Below, piece after piece: positions 34,281 to 41,132 of a stretch of 41,867 bases of DNA (within the stretch, counting starts at the first letter, position 1; every line of letters starts with the position of its first letter). The notes under the pieces are model-generated. The model saw only the letters and a program-made list of their open reading frames with translations, searched no databases and had not been told where the DNA came from. This DNA is from an uncultured Anaerolineales bacterium (lineage in GTDB: Bacteria > Chloroflexota > Anaerolineae > UBA4142): assembly GCA_903825565.1 (NCBI GenBank), contig CAIKBD010000064.1, positions 1-41,867 on the forward strand. The letters run 5' to 3'. The position numbers were made by a program, and so were the translations under genes.

Positions 34281-35032
34281 CGTTTCAAAAATCCTATCAT
34301 GCCGGCGCGCGCTTCCGTCGTGCCGATTTGCTCGACGAATTGCGCGCGCTCGGCTTCGAGTTTTTGCGCGAGTTGTGCGGCGTCGCCCCACAGCAAGCGT
34401 TTGGCGCGCGTGACGCTTGCCGGTTTTTTCTGCGCGATGGTTTGCGCGACGGCGAACGCTTCGGCGCGAATTTCTTCCGCCGCGACGACGCGATTCGCCA
34501 TACCCCACGCGACGGCTTGCTCCGCCGTGATCGTTTGGTTGAGCATCACAATTTCGCTCGCGCGTTTTGCGCCGATGATCGCCGGCAACATGGCGGTCCA
34601 CCCGCCATCGGGGCTGAACCCGACAACGGAATAGTATGGCGTGAACGATGCTTGCGGCGCGACGAACACCAGGTCGGACGCGAGCACGAGTCCGAGCGAT
34701 CCACCGGTGACGATGCCGTGCACCGCCGCGACAATCGGCATCGGAAATTGCGTGAGGGCAAGGATCGTTTGGTTCAGTGTGCCAACGATATCGTTGGCGA
34801 ATGTTTGCACGTCGAGCGCATCGGCGAACGCGCGCACATCGCCGCCCGTCGAAAAGGATCGCCCGTTCGCTTGCAGGACGAGTGCGCGCAACCCAGGTTG
34901 TTCGCGCAACGCGGTGAGCGCGGCGATGAGCTCGCGCAGAAATTCCGGCACGAGCGCATTGTGGCGCTCGACGCGATTGAGTGTGACGAGCGCGATAGTT
35001 GGGTGCGTTTCGACGAGAATGAATTGACTCAT
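34277..35032 (-). CDS. Enoyl-CoA hydratase/isomerase family protein (crotonase fold)
   Basis: 251 residues. Crotonase markers: LNRVERHNAL, oxyanion loop GRSFSTGGDVRAF, AAVHGIVTGGSLGLVLASDLVF, and FSPDGGWTAMLPAIIG with an Asp where PaaG-type isomerases carry their catalytic acid. It may hydrate or isomerise an enoyl-CoA; the two Glu residues of classic crotonase are not obvious. The ATG at 35030-35032 overlaps the upstream MaoC stop as ATGA, and its own stop overlaps the next gene likewise, so three genes are translationally coupled. Confidence 0.92.
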   Translation of the reverse strand: MSQFILVETHPTIALVTLNRVERHNALVPEFLRELIAALTALREQPGLRALVLQANGRSFSTGGDVRAFADALDVQTFANDIVGTLNQTILALTQFPMPIVAAVHGIVTGGSLGLVLASDLVFVAPQASFTPYYSVVGFSPDGGWTAMLPAIIGAKRASEIVMLNQTITAEQAVAWGMANRVVAAEEIRAEAFAVAQTIAQKKPASVTRAKRLLWGDAAQLAQKLEAERAQFVEQIGTTEARAGMIGFLKR

Positions 35033-35412
35033 CGCGCCACTCGCACGCGCATCTCACCCTGGCAACCGATTTCACCGTTGGGGCGCGTCACGCTAGTTTC
35101 GAGCCGGACGGTTTGCGCGTCGGCTTCGAGCACGCGCACCGTCACGGTGATTTCTTCGCCGGCGAAACTCGGTGCGGGAAACATCAAGTCCTGCGCGATT
35201 TGTTCTGCGCCGGGCAAATGCGCGCGCACACACTCGCCAATCAAGCTGTAGAGAAACATGCCATGCGCGACAGTTTTGCCGAACGTCGTGCGCGCGGCAA
35301 ACACCGGGTCAACGTGAATCGGATTGTCGTCGCCGGAAATTTTCGCAAAACGGTTGAAATCGTCCTGCGTGAGCGTATGCTTTTCGATAAAAATTTGTCC
35401 GATGGAAATCAT
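35029..35412 (-). CDS. MaoC-like enoyl-CoA hydratase (intact motif)
   Basis: 127 residues. The hydratase motif RFAKISGDDNPIHVDPVFA is complete (D28, H33), followed by FGKTVAHGMFLYSLIGE. It is close to (R)-specific enoyl-CoA hydratases and may provide the working subunit for the motif-less MaoC protein two genes downstream. The start is ATG at 35410-35412 with a weak GGA site; an upstream extension would run into the heptamer hairpin. It overlaps the enoyl-CoA hydratase start as ATGA. Confidence 0.92.
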   Translation of the reverse strand: MISIGQIFIEKHTLTQDDFNRFAKISGDDNPIHVDPVFAARTTFGKTVAHGMFLYSLIGECVRAHLPGAEQIAQDLMFPAPSFAGEEITVTVRVLEADAQTVRLETSVTRPNGEIGCQGEMRVRVAR

Positions 35413-35423
35413 AGTAATTCCAA

Positions 35424-35490
35424 GTGGATAGTGGGTAGTGGACAGTGGGTAGAATTTGCTGACCACTACCCACTATCCACTACCCACTGT
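35424..35490. repeat. Heptamer inverted repeat, GTGGATA type, over the end of the first ligase gene
   Basis: Four heptamers (GTGGATA, GTGGGTA, GTGGACA, GTGGGTA; 35424-35451) face four inverted ones (CCACTAC, CCACTAT, CCACTAC, CCACTGT; 35463-35490). The 18-base arms 35424-35441 and 35463-35480 are perfect complements. The acyl-CoA ligase stop codon (35480-35482) lies within the second arm. Confidence 0.85.
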
Positions 35491-37003
35491 ATTTTTGTTT
35501 TAATTCGCCCCGATTTATCTTGCCCAGCGTGTTGCGCGGCAACGCATCGACAAAGACAACACTGCGCGGAGTTTTGTAGCGCGCGAGTTGTCCATCGCAG
35601 AACGCAATCAATTCTTCGGGCGTCACCGTCATCCCAGGTTTCAGTGCGACAATCGCCTTGCCCACTTCGTTCCATTTTGGGTCGGGCACGCCGATGACGC
35701 ACACTTCACGAATCGCGGGATGTTTGCTTAACACTGCTTCGATTTCAGCGGGATATACATTCAATCCGCCGCTTTTGAACATTTCTTTCGAGCGACCGAC
35801 GACGAACGTGAAACCGTCCTCATCGTGCATTGCCAGGTCGCCTGTGTGGAACCAACCGTCGGTGATGACCTCTGCGTTCGCATCGGGACGATTCAAATAG
35901 CCGTTGAACACGTTGCCGCCGCGCAACCAAATCTCGCCGACCTCGCCAGCGGGCACGTCTTTGCCATCTGAATTGACATAGCGCGCTTCGTTGAAGAACG
36001 CGGGCTTGCCGATGAATCCCAGGTTCTCTGTTCCCTTGATAAAATCTTCTGGCTCTAGCATAAACGCGGTGGGCGATGTTTCGGTCAAACCATAGCCGCC
36101 GCCGAATGTGCATCCTCGGTCACGAAATGCTTGTACAACTTCCAACGGACAGCGGTCGCCGCCATTGTAAAAATATTTCACGCTCGACAAATCGGCGGTC
36201 TTGAACGATGGCGATGCGATAATCATTTGCCAAATCGCGGGCACGCCCATCACCACCGTCGGTTTTTCTTTTTCGATGAGTTTGATGGTTTCTTCAGGTT
36301 CAAACTTGCGCGGCATCACCACGCGACCGCCGAGTAACAAAATCGGCAACGTGAACAAGCCAACGCCGCCAACGTGAACGAGTGGCAGAATCGTGAGCGC
36401 GGTGTCATCAGCAGTGAGACGCAACGGGATGATGTCGTTCATCGCATTCCAAAATTGATTCGCGTGCGAGAGCACGGCACCCTTCGGTTTGCCCGTCGTG
36501 CCCGATGTGTAAACGGTGAGCAAGCCCTTGTCCCAGGAAAGCGGCTCCCCAGGTTCAGCATCAGACTGATTCTTGATAAGGTCGGCGTATGTGCCGCAAC
36601 CTGCGGGCGCACCGCCTTCGAGCACGAAAACTTTTTCGACCTTGGTTTGTTCTTTCAACGGCGCGATGTAGTTCGCTTGCTCCGAACCGACGAACAATAC
36701 GCGCACGTTGCTGTCGTTCATTTGATACGTAATTTCAGGCGGCGTCAAGCGATAATTGAGCGAGACCTCGACGATTCCCAACTTGCCCGCACCAAAGAGC
36801 AAACACAAAAATTGCGGATAGTTCATACACAACACGCCGATGCGGTCGCCCTCTTTCAATCCAAGCGATTTCAGCGCGTGCGCGACGCGATTGGCTTCGC
36901 GATTGAACTCGCCATACGTCCAACTTTTTTCAGGCGTGACAAGCGCAATTCGATTCGGATGTAGTTGCGCGTGTTTGGTAAGCCAATAACCGATGCCGTA
37001 CAT
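35480..37003 (-). CDS. AMP-forming acyl-CoA synthetase (long/medium-chain fatty acid-CoA ligase-like)
   Basis: 507 residues. The adenylation core motifs are in place: P-loop YTSGTTGKPKGAVLSH, YGLTETSP, GWFHTGDL, SGGLNVYPAEIE hinge and the C-terminal lysine in RNTLGKINRGEL. It activates a carboxylic acid with ATP and CoA. The ATG at 37001-37003 has GGGAGG upstream. The last codons (Y-S-G-stop) are encoded by the heptamer repeat. A second ligase lies directly upstream, so the cluster has two activating enzymes, perhaps for substrate and for a side product. Confidence 0.93.
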   Translation of the reverse strand: MYGIGYWLTKHAQLHPNRIALVTPEKSWTYGEFNREANRVAHALKSLGLKEGDRIGVLCMNYPQFLCLLFGAGKLGIVEVSLNYRLTPPEITYQMNDSNVRVLFVGSEQANYIAPLKEQTKVEKVFVLEGGAPAGCGTYADLIKNQSDAEPGEPLSWDKGLLTVYTSGTTGKPKGAVLSHANQFWNAMNDIIPLRLTADDTALTILPLVHVGGVGLFTLPILLLGGRVVMPRKFEPEETIKLIEKEKPTVVMGVPAIWQMIIASPSFKTADLSSVKYFYNGGDRCPLEVVQAFRDRGCTFGGGYGLTETSPTAFMLEPEDFIKGTENLGFIGKPAFFNEARYVNSDGKDVPAGEVGEIWLRGGNVFNGYLNRPDANAEVITDGWFHTGDLAMHDEDGFTFVVGRSKEMFKSGGLNVYPAEIEAVLSKHPAIREVCVIGVPDPKWNEVGKAIVALKPGMTVTPEELIAFCDGQLARYKTPRSVVFVDALPRNTLGKINRGELKQKYSG

Positions 37004-37015
37004 TTCAACCTCCCA

Positions 37016-37088
37016 GTGAACGGTGGGTAGTGGACAGTGGTCACGCGAAGCGTTTCTACACACTGTTCACCGTCCACTATCCACTATA
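37016..37088. repeat. Heptamer inverted repeat, GTGGGTA type, over the end of the second ligase gene
   Basis: Heptamers GTGAACG, GTGGGTA, GTGGACA, GTGG... (37016-37043) face CACTGTT, CACCGTC, CACTATC, CACTATA (37061-37088). The arms match at about 18 of 25 positions, and the differences are mostly transitions that keep G-U pairs. The stop codon of the second ligase (37077-37079) lies in the second arm. Confidence 0.75.
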
Positions 37089-38618
37089 TTTTTCTTTCAA
37101 CTCTCTCTTCAAAACTTTTCCCGCCGCTGAAATCGGCAACGCATCGACAAACACAACTGATTTTGGAACTTTGTAACCCGCCAGATTTGCACGGCAATGC
37201 GCGAGCAATTCTTGTTCGGTCGCTTGCGTCCCAGGTTTCAATACGACAACCGCTTTGCCGACCTCGCCCCATTTTGCATCGGGCACGCCGATGACAGCGC
37301 ACATATGCACGGCGGGATGCTGATACAACGCCTTTTCGATTTCGACGGGATACACATTCTCGCCGCCGCTCAAGAACATATCCTTTTTGCGGTCGACGAT
37401 AAAGAAATACCATTCGTCATCGTACTTTGCCAAGTCGCCGGTGTGGAACCAACCCTCGGCATCAATCGCATCCTGGCTCGCTTCGGGATTGTTGAAATAG
37501 CCCGACGAGTACGACGGTCCCTTCAAAACCAACTCGCCGATTTCGTTTGGACCGAGTGGCTTGTTATCCTCATCAACCACGCGTGCATCAACGAAAAAGT
37601 TCGGGCGACCAATCGACCCAGCTTTGCGAATGGCATCTTCTGGCGCAAGCGCAAAAATCCCAGGACCAAACTCGGTCATTCCAAAACCTTGTTTGAAGCG
37701 AATGCCTTTTTCTTTTGTGTACTTTTCGACGAGCGGCACTGGAAGTGGCGCGCCGCCGCTTGTGCAAAATCGCAACGACGATAAATTCACTTGTTCCCAG
37801 TTTGCGGCTTGCGTCATCATTTGATACATCGCAGGCACGCCGCCGAAAAACGTCACCTTTTCTTTTTCGATGAGCGACAAGACGAGCGCGGGGTCGAATG
37901 CGCGAATTAAAATCGTCGTGCCGCCGAAAATCACTTGCGGCAACGTATAGACGAACAAGCCGCCCGTGTGGAACATTGGAAAGACGTTGAGATATGTGTC
38001 GTTGTGCGTCACGTCGTGAATCACGGTGTTGAGCGTGTTCCACGCAATCATTCGATGCGAGACTTGCGCGGCTTTGGGCAATCCCGTTGTGCCGCCCGTA
38101 AAAATCAGCGCGGCGATGTCTTCCGCTTCTAGCGATTCGCACGTGACAGGAGTTGTCGCGCCACTTTGGAGAATCGTCTCAAAGTGCTTGCTTCCCTCAA
38201 TGCCATCGCCCTCAATATGGAAAGTTTGCAATTTGCAATTTGTAATTTGTAATTGTTTTTGAATTTCGGTGATGATGGGTTTGAAATCGTCGGAGTAGAT
38301 CATCACTTTCGGCATTGTGTTCTCGATGATGCCGACGGCTTCGCGCCAATGCAATCGCCAGTTGAACGCCGTGTGAATCGCGCCGAGTTTCGCGCACGCA
38401 AAGAATGTATCGAGATGTTCAATGCCATCGCGCGCAAAAATCGCCACGCGGTCACCTTTGCCAACGCCAATGCTCTTGAAATAATTCGCCAGTTTGTTCG
38501 CGCGTTCGTTCATCTGGCGATACGTCAATCGCCATTCGGGATTTTTACCGTAATCGATAATCGCTAGTTTGTCGGGCGAATAGATTGCGCGCCGACCGAG
38601 ATAGTCACCGATGTACAT
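37077..38618 (-). CDS. AMP-forming acyl-CoA synthetase
   Basis: 513 residues. Motifs: FTGGTTGLPKAAQVSH (P-loop, with Ala-Ala where Gly-Ala is common), GFGMTEFGPG, GWFHTGDL, SGGENVYPVEIE and SAAGKVLKREL with the catalytic Lys. It is a ligase of the same class as its neighbour but clearly a different paralogue. ATG at 38616-38618 has GAGG seven bases upstream. Two oddities: residues encoded by 38225-38252 (QLQITNCKLQ) come from a 4 x 7 base repeat embedded in the gene, and the protein ends in Y-S-G from another heptamer repeat. Confidence 0.93.
   Translation of the reverse strand: MYIGDYLGRRAIYSPDKLAIIDYGKNPEWRLTYRQMNERANKLANYFKSIGVGKGDRVAIFARDGIEHLDTFFACAKLGAIHTAFNWRLHWREAVGIIENTMPKVMIYSDDFKPIITEIQKQLQITNCKLQTFHIEGDGIEGSKHFETILQSGATTPVTCESLEAEDIAALIFTGGTTGLPKAAQVSHRMIAWNTLNTVIHDVTHNDTYLNVFPMFHTGGLFVYTLPQVIFGGTTILIRAFDPALVLSLIEKEKVTFFGGVPAMYQMMTQAANWEQVNLSSLRFCTSGGAPLPVPLVEKYTKEKGIRFKQGFGMTEFGPGIFALAPEDAIRKAGSIGRPNFFVDARVVDEDNKPLGPNEIGELVLKGPSYSSGYFNNPEASQDAIDAEGWFHTGDLAKYDDEWYFFIVDRKKDMFLSGGENVYPVEIEKALYQHPAVHMCAVIGVPDAKWGEVGKAVVVLKPGTQATEQELLAHCRANLAGYKVPKSVVFVDALPISAAGKVLKRELKEKYSG
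38225..38252. repeat. Heptamer repeat (TTTGCAA/TTTGTAA x4) inside the ligase coding region
   Basis: TTTGCAA, TTTGCAA, TTTGTAA, TTTGTAA in tandem, exactly 28 bases, read through in frame. It is a single arm of the element type seen in the spacers. It lies in a variable linker of the ligase, before the P-loop. Confidence 0.8.
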
Positions 38619-38632
38619 TTTAAAACCTCATT

Positions 38633-38659
38633 AACCGCAAAGACGCAAAGAACGCCAAG
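38633..38659. repeat. 27-bp repeat, left flank of the GxxExxY gene
   Basis: A 9-bp-period sequence starting AACCGCAAAGACGCAAAG. It matches the reverse complement of 39049-39075 at 23 of 27 positions, so the GxxExxY gene is bracketed by inverted copies. Confidence 0.8.
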
Positions 38660-38663
38660 TTTT

Positions 38664-39041
38664 TTATAACTTGTTGACCATTCGCTTGATGCCATTCTTC
38701 ATCAAGGGAACATTCCAATTCAACAGAAAGCCAAGACGGCAATCGCATAATTTCAAATAGGTCAATAGTTGTGCTTGATAAATTGGCGCAAGTTCATCAA
38801 CGGTTTTATTTTCAATAATGACTTGGTTTTCAACAAGCATATCAACTCTGTATCCAACATTGATTTGAACTGCCTCATATTTCAGCGGCAATTCAACTTC
38901 GGTCTCAACGCGCAGTTCACGCTTACGTAGCTCATAAGCAAGACATTGCTGATAAGCAGATTCCAGTAACCCAGGTCCGAGAGTTCGATGAACCTTGATT
39001 GCAGAATCCACAATGATTTTGGCAATGTCTTCAATTTCCAT
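38664..39041 (-). CDS. GxxExxY protein (PD-(D/E)XK nuclease-like fold)
   Basis: 125 residues. The name-giving motif is G24-x2-E27-x2-Y30 (GLLESAY). A nuclease-like D67 ... E77-N-K79 (YRVDMLVENQVIIENKTV) and Q90 (YQAQLLTYLK) match the restriction-endonuclease-like core of the family. Function in cells is unknown. It does not fit the acyl-CoA genes on either side and is framed by 27-bp inverted repeats, so it looks like a small inserted element. ATG at 39039-39041; no clear ribosome site apart from the purine-rich repeat tail. Confidence 0.93.
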   Translation of the reverse strand: MEIEDIAKIIVDSAIKVHRTLGPGLLESAYQQCLAYELRKRELRVETEVELPLKYEAVQINVGYRVDMLVENQVIIENKTVDELAPIYQAQLLTYLKLCDCRLGFLLNWNVPLMKNGIKRMVNKL

Positions 39042-39048
39042 TGCTTTT

Positions 39049-39075
39049 CTTTGCGTCCTTCGCGCCTTTGCGGTT
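39049..39075. repeat. 27-bp repeat, right flank of the GxxExxY gene
   Basis: Inverted partner of 38633-38659. Its last base is the first base of the KASIII-like gene's stop codon (39075-39077), so the repeat abuts or has replaced the end of that gene. Confidence 0.8.
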
Positions 39076-40076
39076 TATTTTACCCATCGCCACACACTTG
39101 CCGCCATCGCCATTCCGCCGCCCGTGGCGCAAAAGACCACATTGTCCCCAGGTTTCAATCGTGCGGGATTGCTCACAATCGCATCGTCGAGCGCAGCAGG
39201 GATGCACGCCGAGCCAAGATAACCCCACTTGTCCATAATCCAATGCGTCTTGCTCATCGGCTGACCCAGGTTCTCCATTACATACTCAATTGTGCGGAGG
39301 TTGAGTTGCGTGAATAAGAAAAACGAAATATCGTCGAGAGTCAACCCAGCTTTGGCAACCACATCGCGTACGAGCGGGGGCCAGTTATCGCTATTAAATG
39401 TCTTGGGAAATTTTTTGACAAACTGCACACGCGGCTTGCCAAATTCTGCAATGACCTCAGGCGTTGCGGGGCGATACGTGCCGCCTGTGTAAATGCCGAG
39501 CGCATCGTGATACTCGCCGCGCGCCATCAACTTGCCACTCAAATACCCAGGTTCGTCGCCCGCTTGGACAATAACCGCACCAGCGCCATCGGCAAACAAT
39601 GTCGCCGTGAATTTGTCGTGCCAATCAATAAACTTGGTCATTCCATATCCGCCCGCAACCAAGATGCGTTTGAAATCGGAATCAGTGGCGATATAACGCG
39701 CCGCCATATCGAGCGCAGTTACCCACGCGGCGCACGCGCAATTCACATCGTACGTCCCAGCATTCTGCGCGCCGAGTTTTGATTGCACTGCCGACGCGGT
39801 CGCGGGCGAAAGATAATCGGGCGTGTCGGTGGCGACGATAATCAAATCGAGGTCAGTCGCTTGAATGTTGGCGCGTTCAATCGCTTGGCGCGATGCGGCG
39901 ACAAGCATATCGGAGGTCGTTTCGGTTTCCGCCATCACGTGCCGTTCACGAATGCCGACGTTTTCGACGAGCCACTTGTCAACATCTTCACCCAGGATTT
40001 TATTTAGGTCTTGATTGGTCACGAGTTTTTCGGGAATGTAACGCCCCGTTGAAACAATTTGAGCGAAACGGCTCAT
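39075..40076 (-). CDS. 3-oxoacyl-ACP synthase III (KASIII/FabH)-like protein with altered active site
   Basis: 333 residues, thiolase fold. The nucleophile is C115 in DVNCACAAWV, in the place of FabH NAACSGF. DGAGAVIV and the N-terminal STGRYIPEKLVTN also match FabH. However, the FabH catalytic His motif HQAN reads TQLN (256-259), and the GNTSAAS segment with the catalytic Asn reads GYLGSAC (285-291). With Cys but no His or Asn, decarboxylative condensation is unlikely. Acyl transfer or thioester handling, perhaps with the DUF35 or hydrolase proteins, is more plausible. The ATG is at 40074-40076, three bases after the Mop gene. Confidence 0.88.
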   Translation of the reverse strand: MSRFAQIVSTGRYIPEKLVTNQDLNKILGEDVDKWLVENVGIRERHVMAETETTSDMLVAASRQAIERANIQATDLDLIIVATDTPDYLSPATASAVQSKLGAQNAGTYDVNCACAAWVTALDMAARYIATDSDFKRILVAGGYGMTKFIDWHDKFTATLFADGAGAVIVQAGDEPGYLSGKLMARGEYHDALGIYTGGTYRPATPEVIAEFGKPRVQFVKKFPKTFNSDNWPPLVRDVVAKAGLTLDDISFFLFTQLNLRTIEYVMENLGQPMSKTHWIMDKWGYLGSACIPAALDDAIVSNPARLKPGDNVVFCATGGGMAMAASVWRWVK

Positions 40077-40079
40077 ATC

Positions 40080-40289
40080 CTACTCTTTGACTGGCAAGAC
40101 ATTAATTGCTTTGATAATCAGTTCAACTTGGTCGCCGACCTTCAAGTCCAACTCTTCAAGCGATTCAGTTGTCAGCACCGATGCCATTTGCGCAGGCACA
40201 GTCACTTCAAATTTGACCAGCGACATAATGTCGCCCTTTTTCACCGATTTCACTTTGCCAACGATTTTGTTGCGCGCTCCGTATTTCAT
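40080..40289 (-). CDS. mop: Molybdenum-pterin/molybdate-binding protein, single Mop (TOBE) domain
   Basis: 69 residues, the size of a molbindin. GARNKIVGKVKSVKKGD, VTVPAQMASVLTTESLEEL and LKVGDQVELIIKAINVL match the Mop domain, which binds molybdate or tungstate as an oligomer in the cytosol. ATG at 40287-40289 has a near-ideal AGGAGG site. It sits 19 bases after a hydrolase and three bases before the KASIII-like gene, so it is part of the catabolic operon. No molybdenum enzyme is in view, which makes its presence odd; one may lie beyond the right edge. Confidence 0.93.
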   Translation of the reverse strand: MKYGARNKIVGKVKSVKKGDIMSLVKFEVTVPAQMASVLTTESLEELDLKVGDQVELIIKAINVLPVKE

Positions 40290-40308
40290 CGTGTCCTCCT
40301 GTTGTTAT

Positions 40309-41112
40309 TTAAAAAAACTCTGTAATCGCCTTCACCGTCGCACCTGGGTCTTCGATTGGGAACATATGCCCCGTGCCAGGAATGATTTTGATTTTTGCGC
40401 CCGCGATTTTTTGCGCCATCAAATCGGCGTTTGCTGGCGGCACGACCATATCGAATTCGCCAAACATTATTTCCGTCGGCACCTTGATCGCCTTCATTCG
40501 CGCATCCACGATTTCATCGGTATACGCCATCGTGCCTGCGCCTGCAGCAACTTGAGCGGCATATTGCGGACCTGGCACAGGATTCGTAAATCGATATTGC
40601 ATCAATTCTTGCGCGATTGCCGCATATTGCTGCGCAAACCCAGGCGCGCACGCAATTGCAATGCCGCGTTTGACCAACTCGACAGGGTCGCCCGAACGGT
40701 CGGTCAAGACCTTCATCGCTTCAGGCGTAATCGGAATCACTTTCATCCCGCCGTAATTCGTGCTCGCCAAAATGAGTTTGCCGATGAGGTCGGGGCGCGT
40801 GACTGCCAACTCTTGCGCGATGTATCCGCCGAGCGAATGTCCCATCACGTATGCGCCTTTGATGTTGAGCGCGTCGAGCAAGCCCGCGGTGTCCGCCGCC
40901 ATCATCGGCACGGTGTACGGTCCATCAGGTTTGTCGCTGTCGCCCGCGCCGCGATTATCGAACGTGATGACCTGAAATTTTTCGGCGAGACCTGGGACGA
41001 CCTTGTGCCAAAACCATTTGCCGTACCCAACGCCCGTGATAAAAACGAGCGGATGTCCGGTGCCGTTGATTTCGTAGGCGATGTTAATTCCGTTTGTGTT
41101 TACGTGTGGCAT
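40309..41112 (-). CDS. Alpha/beta hydrolase
   Basis: 267 residues. Oxyanion-side FITGVGYGKWFW, FDNRGAGDSDKP, nucleophile S93 in MGHSLGGYIA, acid in FGEFDMVVPP and His in GTGHMFPIEDP complete the triad. It is a general serine hydrolase of the epoxide hydrolase/lactonase/PcaD type; the exact substrate is not readable. ATG at 41110-41112 has AAGG seven bases upstream. It lies 20 bases after the CoA-transferase gene. A second hydrolase of this fold is encoded at 31369. Confidence 0.9.
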   Translation of the reverse strand: MPHVNTNGINIAYEINGTGHPLVFITGVGYGKWFWHKVVPGLAEKFQVITFDNRGAGDSDKPDGPYTVPMMAADTAGLLDALNIKGAYVMGHSLGGYIAQELAVTRPDLIGKLILASTNYGGMKVIPITPEAMKVLTDRSGDPVELVKRGIAIACAPGFAQQYAAIAQELMQYRFTNPVPGPQYAAQVAAGAGTMAYTDEIVDARMKAIKVPTEIMFGEFDMVVPPANADLMAQKIAGAKIKIIPGTGHMFPIEDPGATVKAITEFF

Positions 41113-41132
41113 AAGTGACCTTCTTTAGTTGG

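Noticed and set aside
39075..40076. HMG-CoA synthase, suggested by nearby thiolase and DUF35 genes
   Set aside because: The Cys region (NCACAAW), DGAGA and N-terminal text follow FabH, not archaeal or eukaryotic HMG-CoA synthase; no mevalonate genes are near.
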